A stretch of DNA of 64,000 nt from Cymbidium sinense (GCA_021442155.1 CM038214.1:318835001-318899000); one strand, 5' to 3'; counted from the first letter of the stretch, positions 22,511-37,078 are shown. Notes: generated from the sequence alone by a model not told the origin. Program-made: numbers and translations.

Positions 22511-25500
22511 GTTGAATGTAACTAAATAATAAACCTAAAAATAAAACTTAAAAATCAATAAAATAAATAAATTCTAAACCCTAAACCTAAAATAAAAATA
22601 ATATAAACCTAAACCTATACTAAAATAAACTAAACTAAAATAAGAAAAAAACCTAAACCTAAATCAAAAATAAACTAAACCTAAATCTAAATCGAAACTA
22701 AATAAAATGAAATAAACTAAAAATAAACCTAAACTAAAAATTAAAACCTAATAATTAACCTTAAACCTTAACCTAAAAAAATAAAATAAAAACCTAATCC
22801 TAAACCAAAAAATAAAAATAAAATATAAACCTAGAAAATAAAATAAAAATAAAACTAAACTAAAAAATAAACCTAACCCTAAACCAAAACCTAAAAAATA
22901 AACCAAAAAAAAAACCTAAACTAAAATAAATAAACCTAAAATAACTAAACTAAACTAAATAAAAATAAAAATAAACCTAAATCAAAATAAAAAATGTAAT
23001 AAACTAAAATAAATAAAAATAAACTAAATAAAGCTAAACCTACGAGTTTATTTAATTTAAAAAATAAATAATAAAAATAAATGAAATTAAAAAATAAAAC
23101 ACTAACCCGAAACTGTAAACCCTAAAATTAACACAAACCCTAAACTCTAAACCTTAAGCCTACAACCCTAAACCCTAAACCATAAAACCCTAAAGCCTAA
23201 ACCCTAAACCCTAAACCCTAAACCTAAACCCTAAACCTGAAAAAACCCTAAACTTTAAACCCTAAACTAACCCTAAACCCTAAACCATAAACTCTAAACC
23301 CTAAAGCCTAAACCCTAAACCCTAAACCCTAACCCTAACCCTAAAACCTAAACCCTAACATAAACCCTAAACCCTAAACCCTTAAAATCGTAAACCCTAA
23401 AAACCCTAAATCCTAAACACTAAACTATAAACCCTAACCATAACCCTAAAATCAGAAACCTAAACTAACCTTAAACCTAAATCTAACCCTAACCTAATCT
23501 TAACCTAAACTCCTAAACCTAAACTAAACCCTAACCTTAAACCCTAAATAATAAATACTAACCTTAAAATTAAATTAATAACTTAAACCTAAACCTTAAA
23601 ACCCAAACTCTCAAAACCCTAAAGCCTAAAGCCTAAACACTAAACACTAAACCATAAACCTTAAAACCCTAAACTCTAATCCATAAACCCTAAACCCTAA
23701 ACCCTAAAACCTAAACCCTAAATCCTAAACCCAAAACCCAAAACCTTAAAAAAACCCTAAACTAACCATAAAACTTAAACCCTAAACCGTAAACCCTAAA
23801 CCCTAAAAAGCTAAAAACCTAAACCTAAACTAAATAAAACCTAAAAATAAAATAAATAAATAAATGTAAACCAAAATAAATTAAAAAAATAAAATGAAAT
23901 AAAAACCAAAACTAATTTTTAAACCTAAACCTAAAAAACATAAAAAATAAAAAATAAAAACTAAACTAAACTAAAATTAATAAAAGCCTAAACTAAACTA
24001 AAAAATAAAAAATAAAATAAAATAAAAATAAAATAAACCTACAATAAATTAAAATAAAAACTAAATAAAACCTAAATAAAAATAAAAATAAAAATAAACC
24101 TAAATAAAAAAAATTAAACTAACTAAAAATAAATGAAATAAACCTAAACCTATCAGTTCACTTAATTTTAAGAAAAAAATAAATAAATAAACCCTTACCC
24201 CAAACCCTAAAACTAACCCTAAACCCTAAACCTACAACCCTAAACCCTAAAATCCTAAACCCTAAACTCTAAACCCTAAACCCTTAACCCTTAAACCTAA
24301 ACCCAAAAACTGATAACCATAAACCCAAAACCGTAAACCCAAACCCTAAACCCAAAGCCCTAGATCCTAAAAACCTAAAAACATAAACTTAAACTAAATA
24401 AAACTTAAAATAAAACAAATAAAAAACCTAAACCTAAATAAAATAAAATAAAATAAAAACATAAACTGAAACCTAAACCTAAACCTAAAGCCAAAAATAA
24501 AATAAAAAAGAATATATAAACAAAACTAAAATAAAAAACATAAAAACCTAAACTAAACTAAAAAAAAATAAAATAAACCAAAAAATAAAAAACATAAATA
24601 AAATCAAACTTAAAAATAAAATATAAATAAAATGAACTTAAAATAAAATAAAATAAAAACTCAATAAAAACCTAAACCTAAAAAATAAACCTAAAAATAA
24701 ATAAATAATAAAACCTAAACCCTAAACTAAAAAAAAATGTAAACCTAAAATAAAATAAATCTAAACCTAAACTAAAATAAACTAAACTGCAATAAATAAA
24801 ACCTAAAGCTAGACCTAAAATGAACTAAACCTAAACCTTAAACTAAATAAACCTAAACTAAACTAAAAAATAAAACTTAAAAACTAAACCTACAAAAATA
24901 TAATAAAAACCTAAACCTAAACATAAATAAAACCTAAACCATAAACCTAACAATAAAAATAAAACCTAACTTAAAAAATATAATAAAAATAAAACTAAAC
25001 TAAAAAATAAACATAAACCTAAACTTAAACCTAAAAAATAAACTAAAATAAACTAAGCTAAATAAACTAAGCTAAATAAAAATGGAAAATATAACACCTA
25101 AACTAAAATAAATAAACCTAAAATAAATAAACTAAGCTAAATAAAAATGGAAAATAAATTTAATAAAAATATAAAATAAACTAAATAAACCAAAACATAC
25201 CGGTTCACTTAATTTTAAAAAAAATCCCTAAATAATGAATCCTAATACATAAAACCTAAACACTAAACCCTAAAACTAACCCTAAACCCTAAATCCTAAA
25301 CCTACAACCCTAAACCCTAAACCCTCAACTCTAAACTAACCTTAAACACTAAACCCTAAACCCTAAACCCTAAACCCTAAGCCCTAAATTCTAACCCTAA
25401 CCCTGAACCCTAAACCATAAAACCCTAAACCTAAAACCCTAAATTAATCTTAATCACTAAACCCTAAACCACAAACCCTAAACCTTGAACCCTGAACCCT

Positions 25501-28500
25501 AAACGCTAATCTAACCCTAAACCTTAAGCTAACCCTAAACCCTAAACCCTAAGCTAACCCTAAACCATAAACCCTAAACCCTAAACCCTAAACACTAAAA
25601 ACCCTAAACCCTAAAGCCTAAACCCTAAACCTTAAACCCTAAACCCTAAACCCTCAACACTAAAATCTAAAAACCTAAACTGAAACTAAAATAAATAAAA
25701 CATAAACCTAAAATTAAAATAAACTAAACCTTAACCAAAAGATAAACTAAATAAAATAAAATAAACTAAAAATAAACCTAAACTTAAACTAAAAAAAACC
25801 TAAGAATAAACTGAAAAAAAACCTAAAACCTAAACTTAAAAAAAAAACTTAAACCTAAAACTAAAAATAAAATATAAAATCAAAACCTAAAAAATAAAAT
25901 AAAAATAAAACTAAATAAAAAAATAAACATAAACCTAAAAAATTAACAAAACTACTTAAAAATAAAAAATAAACCTAAAAAAAATAAAACATAAAATAAA
26001 TGAAAATAAATAAAAAATAAACTAAAGAAACTAAATAAACCCAAACATAAACCCTAATCCCTAAACCCTAAATCCTTAACCCTAAACCCTAAACCTTAAA
26101 CCCTAAAACTAACCCTAAACCCTAAACCATACACCCTGAACCTTAAAACCCTAAACTCTAAAATATTAAACCCTAAACTCTAAACCCTAAACCCTAAACC
26201 CTAAACCCTAAACCCTAAACCCAAAAACCCTAACCCTAAACCCTAAACCAAAAATTGAACCCTGAACCCTAATCCCTAATCACTAAACATAAACCTAAAC
26301 CTAAACTAAAAAAATAAACCTAAACAAAAATAAAAAATATAAACTAAAATAAATAAACCTAAAATATATAAACCAAAAATAATAATAATAAACTTAAATA
26401 AAAATAATAAAATAAATATAAAATAAACTAAATAAACCTAAGCTTACTTGTTTACTTAATTTTACAAAAAATAACCCTAAACCCTAAACCATAAATCATA
26501 AACCCTAAACCTTAAACCTTAAACCCTGAAACTAACCCTAAACCGTAAACCCTAAACCTACAACTCTAAACCCTAAACTCTAATTAAAAAAATACAAAGT
26601 AAATAAATAAAACCATAATATTAAACCCTAAACCTTAAAACTAACCCTAAACCTTAACCCTACAACCCTAAACCCTAAACCTTGAACCCTAAACCCTTAA
26701 CCTTAAAATTAACCCTAAACCTACAACCCTAAAATAAACCTGAAACCTATAATTCTAAACCCTAAACCCTAAAACCCTAAACCTTAAACCCAAAACCCAA
26801 AACCCTAAACCCTAAACTCTAAACCCTAAAACCTACAACCCTAAACCCTAAACACAAAACCCTAAACCCTAAAGCCTAAACACTAAACCCAAAACCCAAA
26901 ATCCTAAACCTTAAACCCTAAAAACCTAAAAACCTAAACCTAAACTAAATAAAACCTAAAAATAAAATAAATAAATAAACTTAATCCTAAATAAAATAAT
27001 AAAATATAATAAAATAAAAACTTAAACTAAAATCTAAACCTAAACCTAAAAATAAAATAACATAATAATAAAAATAAAGTAAAATAAAATAAATAAGAAC
27101 CTAAACAAAACTAAAAAAATAAAATAAACCTAAGAATAAAAAACCAAAATAAAATAAACCTAAAATAAAATAAAATAAAAGCTAAATAAAAGCTTAAGCC
27201 TAAAAAATAAACTTAAAAATAAAAGCTAGAAATAAATAAAAATAAAACCCAAACCCTAAACTAAAAATAAAAATTAAACCTAAAAAAAAAATAAAATAGA
27301 CAAAATAAAATAAACCTAACCCTAAACTTAAATAAACTAAACTAAAATGAATAAAACCTAAACCTAAACCTAAAATAAACAAAAACCTAAATTCTAAACT
27401 AAATAAAATGAATTAAACTAAAAGTAAACCTAAACCTAAAAGAAAAACCTAAAACCTAAACCTAAAAAATTAAATAAAAACCTAAACCTAAACCTAAAAA
27501 TAAAAAATAAAACCTAAACCTAAAAAATAAAATAAAAATAAAACTAAGCTAAAAAGTAAACCTAAACCTAAAAAGTAAACTAAAATGAAAAACCTAAACT
27601 AAATTAAATATACCTTAAATAAATAAACAAAACTAAATAAAAATATAAAATAAACCAAAATAAAAATTAAAAATATAATAAACTAAAATAAATAAAAAAT
27701 AAACTAAACAAACCTAAGCCTAATGGTTTACTTAAATTTTTTTTTAAAAAAAATTCCTAAACCCTAAACCCAAAACCCTAAATCCTTAACCTTAAATCCT
27801 AAACCATAAACCTTAAACCCTAAACCTACAACCGTAAACCCTTAACCCTAAAAAACCCTAAACCCTAACTTAACCCTAAACCATAAACCCTAAATCCTAA
27901 AAATCCTAAACCTTAAACCCTAAACTAACCCTAAACCCTAATCTAGCCCTAAACTACAAACCGTAAACCCTAACCCTAAACCCTAAACCTAAAACCCTAA
28001 AAACCTTAAACCCTAAAGGCTAAATACTAAACCCTAAACACTAAACCCTAAAAGCTTAAATCATAAAACCCTAAACCCTAAACCCTAAGCCCTAAACCCT
28101 AAACGCTAAACCCTAAACCCTAAAAACCTTAAAACCTAAACATAAAGTAAATAAAACCTAAAAATAAAATAAATAAAAATCTAAACCTAAATAAAATAAA
28201 AAATTAAAAGAAAATGAAAATGTAAACTAAAACCAAAAACCTAATCATAAAAATAAAATAAAATAAAATAAATGAAAACCTAAACTAAATTAAAAAAATA
28301 AAATGAACTAATGAATAAAAAAACTAAATAAAATAAAAACTAAACATAAAAAAAGATAAGCCTAAAATAAAAACTAATTAAAAAACTCAACCTAAAAAAT
28401 AAATCTAAAAATAAAACCTGAAAATAAATAAAAAATAAAACCCAAACCCTAAACTAAAAATAAAAATTGAATAAACAAAATAAAATAAACCTAAACCTAA

Positions 28501-31500
28501 ACTAAAATAAACAAAACTAAAATAATTAAAACCTAAACCTAAACCTAAATCCTAAACTAAATAAAATAAAATAAAATAAAAGTAAATTTAAACCTAAACT
28601 AAAAAATAAAACCTAAAAATAAACTAAAAATAAAAACCTAAGACATAAACCCTAAAAGGCTAAAAACCTAAACCTAAACTAAATAAAACCTAAAAATAAA
28701 ATAAATAAAATAGCTTAAACCAAAAGAAAATAAAAATATAAACTAAAACCTAAACCTAAACCTAAAAACAAAATAAAATTAAAAATTAAAAATAAACTAA
28801 AATAAAATAAATAAAAACTAAATCTAAACTAAAAATAATAATGATAATAATAACCTAAATAAAATAAAAATTAGACCTAAAATAAAAAAAACCAAAAATA
28901 ATAATAATATAAACCTAAACCTAAACAAAGATAAACTAAACTAAAATAAATAAAACCAAAACCTAAACCTAAACTAAGAAAAACTAATCTAAAATAAATA
29001 AAACCTAAACATAAACCTAAAATAAAGTAAACCTAAACTAAATAAAATAAAATAAATTAAAAATAAACCTAAACTTAAACTAAAAAATAATACCTAAAAA
29101 TAAACCGAAAATAAAAAACTAAAACCTAAACCTAAAAAATTAAAATAAGAACCTAAACCTATACCTAAATATAAAAAATTAAACCTAAACCTAAAAAATA
29201 AAATAAAAATAAAACTAAATAAAAAAATAAACATAAGTCTAAACATAAACCTAAAAAATAAACTAAGATAAATAAAAATAAAAATAAACCTAAATAAAAA
29301 AAATAAATTAAACTAAAATAAATAAAAAATTAACTAAATAAATTAAATAAACCTAAACATATGAGTTTACTTAATATAAATATATATAAAAATAAAAATA
29401 GTATAAATAAATAAAAAAACCATAAGCCCTAAACCCTAAACCCTAAAACCCTAAACCTTAAACCCCAAACCCTAAACCCTAAACCCTAAACCTTAAACCC
29501 TAAATCGAAAACCCTAAAATCTGCAACCATAAACCCTAAAACTTAAACCCAAACCCTAAACCCTAAACCCTAAAATCTACAACCCTAAACCCTAAAACCT
29601 AAATCCTAAACACTAAGCACTGAACCCTAAACCTTAAACCTAAACAAAATAAAACCTAAAAATAAAATAAATAAAATAACATAAACTTAAATAAAATTAT
29701 AAAATAAAATAAAGTAAAAAATCTAAACTAAAACATAAACTTAAACCTAAAAATAAAATAAAATAAAATAAATAAAAATAAAACTAAATTAAAATAAATA
29801 AAAATTTAAACTAAATAATAAAATAAAATAAACCTAAAAATAAAAAACCATAATAAAATAAAATTAACATTAAATAAAAATAAAATAAACATAAAATAAA
29901 ATAAAATAAAAAACTAAACCTAAAAGTAAATAAAAATTAAAACCCAAATCCTAAACTAAAAATAAAAACTAAACCTAAAATAAAAATAGAATAAACAAAA
30001 TAAAATAAACCTAAAACTAAACAAAAATAAACTAAACTAAAATAAATAAAACCTGAACCTAAACCTAAACCCTAAACTAAATAAAATAAAATAAATAAAA
30101 AATAAAACTAAACCTAAACTAAAAAATAAATTGTAAAAATAAACATAAAATAAAAACCTATAATCTAAACCAAAAAAAATAAAATAAAAACCTAAACCTA
30201 AACCTTGCAATAAACATTAAATCTAAACCTAAAAAATATAATAAAAATAAAACTAAACTAAAAAATAAACATAAACCTCTACCTAAACCTAAAAAATAAA
30301 CTAAAATAAAAAACCTAAATTAAATAAAAATTAAAAACATACCTGAATAAAAATAAAAAATAAAATAAACTAGAACAAATAAATATAAACTTAATAAACC
30401 TAAACCAACCATTTACTTAATTATTTTTAAAAAAAAAAACCATAAACCATAAACCCTAAAACTAACCCTAAACTCTAAATCCTAAACATTCAACCCTAAA
30501 CCCTAAAAACTCATAATCCTAAACCCTAAATTAACCCTAAACCCTAAAGTCTAACCCTAACACTAAGCCCTAATCCCTTAACCCTTAAACCTTAAACCCT
30601 AAACCATGAACTAACCCTAAACCCTAAAAATCATAAAACCTAAATCCTAAACCCTAAACTAAAAACCTTGAACCCTAAATTAACCTTAAACCCCAAGCTA
30701 ACCCTAAACCTTAAACCCTAAATTGTAAAATTCTAAACGCTAAAGCCTAAACACTACACCCTAAACCCTAAACCCTAAACCCTAAACACTAAACCCTAAA
30801 ACCCTAAACCCTAAAACTCTAAACCTTAAATCCTAAAAACCTAAAAACCTAAACCTAAACTAAATATAACCTAGTAAAATAAATCAATAAAAAAATTTAA
30901 ACCTAAATAAAATTAGAAAATAAAATAAAATAAAAATCTAAAAGAAAAACTTAAACCTAAAAATAAAAATATTTTAAAAAACTTGAAATAAAATTATATA
31001 AAAACTAAATAAAACCTAAACCAAAAAATAAGCCTAAAAATAAAACCTAAAAGAAATAAAAAATAAAACCTAAACCCTAAACTAAAAATAAAAATAGAAT
31101 AAACAAAATAAAATAAACCTAAACCTAAACTAAACTAAACAAAACTAAAATAATAAAAACCTAAACCTAAACCTAAATCCTAAACTAAATAAAACAAAAT
31201 AAACTAAAAGTAAACCTAAACCTAAACTGAAAAATAAAACCTAAAAATAAACCAAAAATAAAAACCTAAAACATAATCCCTAAAAGGTTAAAAACTTAAA
31301 CCTAAACTAAATAAAACCTAAAAATAAAATAAATAAAATAGCTTAAACAAAAAAATAAAGTAAAAACATAAAGTAAAATCTAAACCTAAACCTAAAAAGA
31401 AAATAAAATTAAAAATAAAAACTAAACTAAAATAAAATAAATAAAAACCTAACCTAAACAAAAATAACAATAATAATAAAATTAGACCTAAAATAAAAAA

Positions 31501-34441
31501 ACCTAAAACTAAGATAATCAAAACTAAAATAAATAAAACCTAAACCTAAACCTAAACAAAGATAAATTAATCCAAAATAAATAAAACCTAAACCTAAACC
31601 TAAATAAACTAAGCCTAAACTAAGTAAAATAACATAAATTAAAAATAAACCTAAACCTAAACTAAAAACTAATACCTAAAAATAAACCTAAAATAAAAAA
31701 CTAAAACCTAAACCTAAAAAATTAAAATAAAAACCTAAACCTATATGTGAAAATAAAAAATAAAACCTAAACCTAAAAAATAAAATAAAAATAAAACTAA
31801 TTTAAAAAATAAACCTAAACCTAAACCTAAACTTAAAAAATAAACTAAAATAAGAAAACTAAATTAAATAAAAATAAAAATAAACCTAAATAAAATTAAA
31901 AAATAGATTAAACTGAAATAAATAAAAAATAAACTAAATAAATTAAATAACCTAAACATACAAGTTTACTAAATTTAAAAAAAATAAGAATAAAAAACTA
32001 GTAAAAATAAATAAATAAACTATAAACCCTAAACGCTAAACCCCAAACCCTAAAACCACCCTAAAACTATCACCTTAAACCTAAACCTATAACCACTACC
32101 CTAACCCTAAAACCTATTCCCAAACCCTAAACCCTAAACCCTAAACCCTAAACCCTAAAATCTACAACCCTAAACCCTGAAACCTAAATATTGAACACTA
32201 AACACTGAACCCTAAACCTTAAACCCGAAACCTAAACTAAATAAAACCTAAAAATATAATAAATAAAATAACATAAACCTAAATAAAATCATAAAATAAA
32301 ATAAAGTAAAATCAAAACTAAAACCTAAACTTAAACCTAAAAATAAAATAAAAATGAAAATAAAACTAAACTAAAATAAAATAAATAAAACTTAAACTAA
32401 ACAATAAAATAAAATAAACCTAAAAATAAAAAACCATAATAAAATAAAAATAAACATTAAATAATAATAAAATAAACATAAAATAAAATAAATAAAAACC
32501 TGAACCTAAAAGTAAATAAAAATTAAAACCCAAATCCTAAACTAAAAATAAAAACTAAACCTAAAATAAAAATAAAATAAACATAATAAAATAAACCTAA
32601 AACTAAACTAAAATAAATAAAACCTAAACTGAAACCTACTCCCTAAACTAAATAAAATAAAATAAATAAAAAATAAAACTAAACCTAAACTAAAAAATAA
32701 AGATTAAAAATAAACATAAAATAAAAACCTAAAATCTAAACCTAAAAAAATAAAATAAAAACCTAAACCTAAACCTTAATATAAACATAAAATCTAAACC
32801 TAAAAAAAATAAAATAAAAATAAAACTAAACTAAAAAATAAACATAAACCTAAGCCTAAACCTAAAAAATAAACTAAAATAAAAAACCTAAACTAAAATA
32901 AATAAACTTAAAATAAATAAACCAAACAAAAAAAAATTTAAAACAAACCTAAATAAAAATAAAAAATAAAATAAACTAGAACAAATAAATATAAACTAAA
33001 TAAACTTTTGGTTTTTTTTTTGAAAAAAACATAAACCATAAACCCTAAAACTAACCTCTCTAAATCCTAACTAAACCTAGACTATAAACTCTAAAGCACC
33101 TAAACCCTACCACAGCTAAACCCTATTACTATCCAGGCTGACCTGATCCACATTAACAAACCCAAACTGAGCTACACCACAAATCATAAACCTAAATCCT
33201 AAACCCTAAACTCAAACTTAAACCCTAATTAACCTTAATGACCCTACCCTAATCATAAACCCTAAAACCCTAAACCCTAAAGCTGACACTGCCCTAAACC
33301 TAAACTCTCTAACCCCCCAATTCTCCTAAAACTAAACCTAAACCTAAAACCTAAAATCTAAACTAAACTAAATATAACCAAATAAAATAAATCAATAAAA
33401 AATGTAAACCTAAATAAAATTAAAAAATAAAATAAAATAAAAATCTTAAATAAAATCTTAAACCTAAAATTAAAAAAATCTCAAATAAAATTAAATAAAA
33501 ACTAAAGAAAACCTAAACCAAAAAATAAGCCAAAAAATAAAACTAAAAAAAAATAAAAAATAAATCCTAAACCCTAAATTAAAAAAACCTAAACCTAAAA
33601 TAAAAATAAAATAAATAAAATATAATAAACCTAAACGTAAAGTAAAAAGAAAACTAAACTAAAATAAATAATACCAAAACCTAAACCTAAAAATAAGTAA
33701 ATAAACCTAAACCTAAACTAAACTAAATAAAATAAAATAAACTAAAAATAAACCTAAACCTAAACTAAAAAAAAAAACCTAAAACTAAACCTAAAATAAA
33801 AATCTAAAACCTAATCCTAAAAAAATTAAATAATAAACTAAGCCTAAACCTAAAAATAAAAATTTAAACTTAAACCTAAAAAATAAAAAAAAATAAAACT
33901 CAACTAAAAAATAAACCTAAAACCTAAACCTAAAATTGAAAAAGAAAGAAAATAAAAAACCTAAACTAAAATAAATAAACCTAAAATAAATAAACTAACT
34001 TAATAAAAATAAAAAAATAAATCAAAATATAAATAAAAAATAAAATAAACCAAAATAAATAAAAAAATAAGCTAAATAAACCTAAATCTACAGTTTATTT
34101 TGAATTTTTTTTAAAAACCCTAAATCCTGACCCCTAAACCCTAAACCCTAAACCCCAAACCCTAATCCTAAATCCTAAATCGTAAAAGCATAAACCCTAA
34201 AACCCTAAACCCTACCTAAACCACTAAACCCTAAACCTTAACCACACTAGCCCACCCTAAACCCCAAACCCTAAACCAAAACTTAAATTAACTGAATAAA
34301 TTAAAAAATAAACCTATACCCTAACCCAAAACCCAAAACCCAAAACCCCAAACCTAAAACCTAAACCTAAAGTAACTAAATAAATTAAAAAATAAATCTA
34401 AACCCTAAAAATTAATAACCCTAAACCTAAACCTAAATCCT
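22511..34441 (+). repeat. Degenerate CCCTAAA higher-order array, block 4
   Basis: The longest array, nearly 12 kb without a foreign insertion. Tags with core GTTTACTTAATT or close variants lie near 23041, 24150, 25196, 26443, 27717, 29359, 30403, 31957, 33001 (decayed) and 34088. Spacings are about 1,109, 1,046, 1,247, 1,274, 1,642, 1,044, 1,554, 1,044 and 1,087 bp. Each tag is followed by a CCCTAAA-rich zone that grades into CCTAAA and AAATAAA text. The + strand is almost free of G. The hydrophobic open frames on the minus strand at 27200-27382 and 31318-31521 are translations of this repeat. No gene is visible. Confidence 0.92.
28640..33545 (+). repeat. Tandem duplication of a two-unit block, period about 2.5-2.6 kb
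   Basis: Copy 1 is about 28640-31040 and copy 2 about 31260-33545. Diagnostic non-telomeric strings repeat in order: CCCTAAAAGG followed by ATAAAATAGCTTAAAC (near 28656 and 31279), the tag with GAGTTTACTTAAT or AAGTTTACTAAAT (29363 and 31961), CATAAACCATAAACCC (near 30441 and 33031), TAAATATAACC followed by AAATAAATCAATAAAAAA (near 30861 and 33369) and ACCAAAAAATAAGCC (near 31020 and 33518). It explains the alternating 1.6 kb and 1.04 kb tag spacings in this part of the block. Confidence 0.75.
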
Positions 34442-34726
34442 AAGATTAGGCAGATCCTTGACGTTAAGAACATCACCGTCAGCCAGGCTGAATCTAGATC
34501 TGGCAGTGGAGGCGAAGGCAGAGGTGGCGGTTATCACATTGGTGGTGTGGGGTCTAGAGGTGCTGGTGGATATTGAGGTGGTGGTCGGAGTAGTGGTGGT
34601 TATGGAGCCAAGAGGAGCGATGGTGGTTATAGCCATGGTGGTGGCGAAGGGAGAGATTGTGGATATGATGGAGGATCTCGCTACTCGAGAGGTGGGGGTG
34701 GTTTTGATGGGAGCTAGAGAAACTGA
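34442..34726 (+). pseudogene. Glycine-rich RNA-binding protein pseudogene, copy 2
   Basis: Same segment as copy 1. The frame starting at 34442 reads LDVKNITVSQAESRSGSGGEGRGGG, the RRM end followed by the Gly-rich tail (GGRSSGGYG, GGGEGRD, SRYSRGGGGFDGS). An in-frame TGA interrupts the Gly-rich tail, and a TAG stands where the C-terminal Trp is expected. After it Arg-Asn and TGA (34724-34726) preserve the family's usual WRN-stop end, so this copy shows the native stop position. The long open frame 34458-34742 is out of frame with the protein and has no meaning. It sits between CCTAAG of the array and a shared 3' UTR. No RNP1 or RNP2 and no intron are visible. Confidence 0.88.
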
Positions 34727-34927
34727 AGAATGGTTGATCTGATTTGCTACTTATGGAACTATGTCTTTACAGTAGAGACTGTTCTACTTATCTAAGGTTT
34801 TTTCTTTGCTCTATGGGTGATCATTTATTATCTATGTCGATGCTTGTGTCTTAGAAAACTTGGGGTGCTTCTTGGTTGATGAAATTGAAAAGAATAAATG
34901 TTGAATCTAAATTTGTTCTCTATTAAA
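34727..34927 (+). other. GRP 3' UTR, copy 2
   Basis: Aligns with 7160-7340 over its whole length (TTATCTA, GTCTTAGAAAACTTG, TTGGTTGATGAAAT, ATGTTGAATCTAAATTTG) and ends in an A-run that grades into CCCAAACC and CCCTAAA text. It is slightly longer than copy 1 around 34745-34790. Confidence 0.8.
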
Positions 34928-35236
34928 AAACCCAAACCAAACTAAAACTTAAACTCTAAACTAAACCCAAACCCTCAACCCTCAACCCTAAACCCTAAAC
35001 ACTAAACCCTAAACCCTAAACCATAAACCCTAAACCCTAACCTCTAAACCCTAAATCTTAAACCCTAAAACCCTAAACCCTAAACTCTATATCCTAAACC
35101 CTAAAATCTAAACCCTAAAATAAAAATTCATAAATCCTAAATCCTACAACCCTAAACCCAAAACCCTATACCCCAAACTCTAAACACTAAACCCTATACC
35201 CTAAATCCTAAACTCTAAACTAACCTTAAACCCTAA
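34928..35236 (+). repeat. Short CCCTAAA-rich array, block 5
   Basis: About 310 bp of mostly CCCTAAA with few AT-rich words and no tag. It links GRP copy 2 directly to AT-rich copy 2. In the left part of the window the same two landmarks are separated by more than 2 kb. Confidence 0.88.
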
Positions 35237-37078
35237 TCCTGAAACCTTGAATAAAGATGTCATTAGGAGTATATCTAAATAATGGCCTCATCTTAACATA
35301 GCTATGATAGCTAAAGAAAATTTCTTCAAGAAACTTTCCCATGGCTATTAGAGATTTAAATACCCAAAGCCTCAACCCTAAATCATATTATAATACCATA
35401 TATTATAGTATAATGTAGCATCATATATTTGAGCATGTAGTGATGTGTTTTTGGATGTTATAAGATGTTTCAAAATGTTTTAGTATATTATGGTATTGTG
35501 CCCTATAGTTTATATTAATATAAATAATAAAAATATTGATTTAATAAATAAATGATGAAATTTGTTAAATTTGAAGTGGGAATTAGGATGTAGTACCAAA
35601 GGTGTGCTACACCACTTGTAGTCTAACAAGTAAGATTTTGTGTTCAAAATAAATATTATATGTTGTAAAATAGTATAACATCATATATCATAATATATTG
35701 TTCTGTGCATTTCAAATTCTTTTAGTATTTTACAATCATGCAGTCAAGCCAACACTAGAATTATTTATAAAAATGTTGATTTAGACTTTAAAATGGTGAA
35801 ATTTGGCCAAATTCATAATAGGAAGAGCATGGCATCATAATATATTATTTTAATTTAAAATATGTAAGTGATACAACTAAAATATATAGTTTTTTATTAT
35901 TTAGACTATTTTAATCATTTTTTATCTTAAGCAATCCCTTGTGATGTGATATGCAATATAATGTAATATAATATAATATTGTATAGTGTATTATAATATA
36001 GGATGCCATAACATAGTGTAGCATAATACATTATAGCATACTATTTTGTATTACTACTTCTTATATAGCATATTTTAGTTTGTTATAGTATGATGTAGTA
36101 GAGTTTGTACTGGTATAATTCATAAAAATATTGATTTATGGGCTGAGATGATGGGATTTGGCCAAATTTAAGGTAAGCTTTAGGGAATATCATTGGGGTG
36201 TGCTATGGTGTGTCATTTAATAAAAAGAATGGAATTTTGCATCCAAAATAAATGCTTATTTTTCAACCAAATTTTTTGCTTAAAGTGATTCATTTTAAGG
36301 TGTGATGTAAGATAATATATTTTATGAAAGCATATTAAAATATAATGTACATAACAATATAACTTCACATATATATGAATGTGGTGGTGTGTTACTAAAT
36401 GTTATTGTACATTTTAGTTTGTTTAACTTTTGTTATAATGCATTGGGTCAAAACTCACAAAACATGTTAATTTGAAGGTTGAGATGGAAGAATTTGGCCA
36501 AATTCATGGCACCCACCAAGAAGCAACACCAAAATTATGCTATTTTGTACCATTTCTAATAGAAAATTACCAATTTTACGTCCAAAATAAATATTATTCA
36601 TATTTTGAGAAAATTTTGTTATTTATTCCTTTTAAGTGATTTTTATGAGGACTAATGTTAGGCAATATATTTTATTATAGCAAATTATAAGATAACATCA
36701 TATATTATAATATAATATAGTGTGTTAATTCACACTATAATATATTTAGCATGATATTGTATATTTAGTTTGAGCTTGCACCATCACAAATCATAAAATG
36801 TTGATTATAATGTTAAGATGATGTAATTTTAACGAATAAATTGTTCAACTTTTGGTTGAAGTATTAAAAGTGTGCATAAGAGAAGAAATAAGATTTGATG
36901 AGAATTCCATGTCAAGGACATGGATGGAGATCCGCTAGGGGATCACACATGCATTGGACATGACATGTGAGGGATCCATGTCGAGGGCATAGAAGAATAA
37001 AATCTTTTAGGGATAAAGTGATACGAATCTATAATCCATTGGGGATTAAGATCAAATTGACTTTAATTTGTTTTATTT
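35237..37078 (+). repeat. AT-rich satellite-like segment, copy 2
   Basis: The fuller copy of the segment at 9548-11095. Internal landmark lines (ATAAAAATATTGATTT or variants, then AAATTTGGCCAAATTC or variants) occur near 35526, 35770, 36121, 36454 and 36786, giving spacings of about 244, 351, 333 and 332 bp. Each monomer also carries a TTTTAGTTTGTTATAGTAT-like line. The end module at 36870-37060 contains AGAATTCCATGTCAAGGACA and CATGACATGTGAGGGATC. At 37079 it joins TTTAGG-type array text of the opposite orientation. No coding potential is visible. Confidence 0.82.

Noticed and set aside
27200..31521. Hydrophobic Leu/Gly/Phe open frames on the minus strand (27200-27382, 31318-31521) and on plus at 52130-52315
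   Set aside because: Direct translations of TTTAGG/TTTATTT repeats. There is no start context or domain, and codon content is set by the repeat.
22511..34441. CRISPR-like or bacterial tandem arrays
   Set aside because: The repeat is a 7-bp telomere derivative without fixed repeats and unique spacers, in an obviously plant context.
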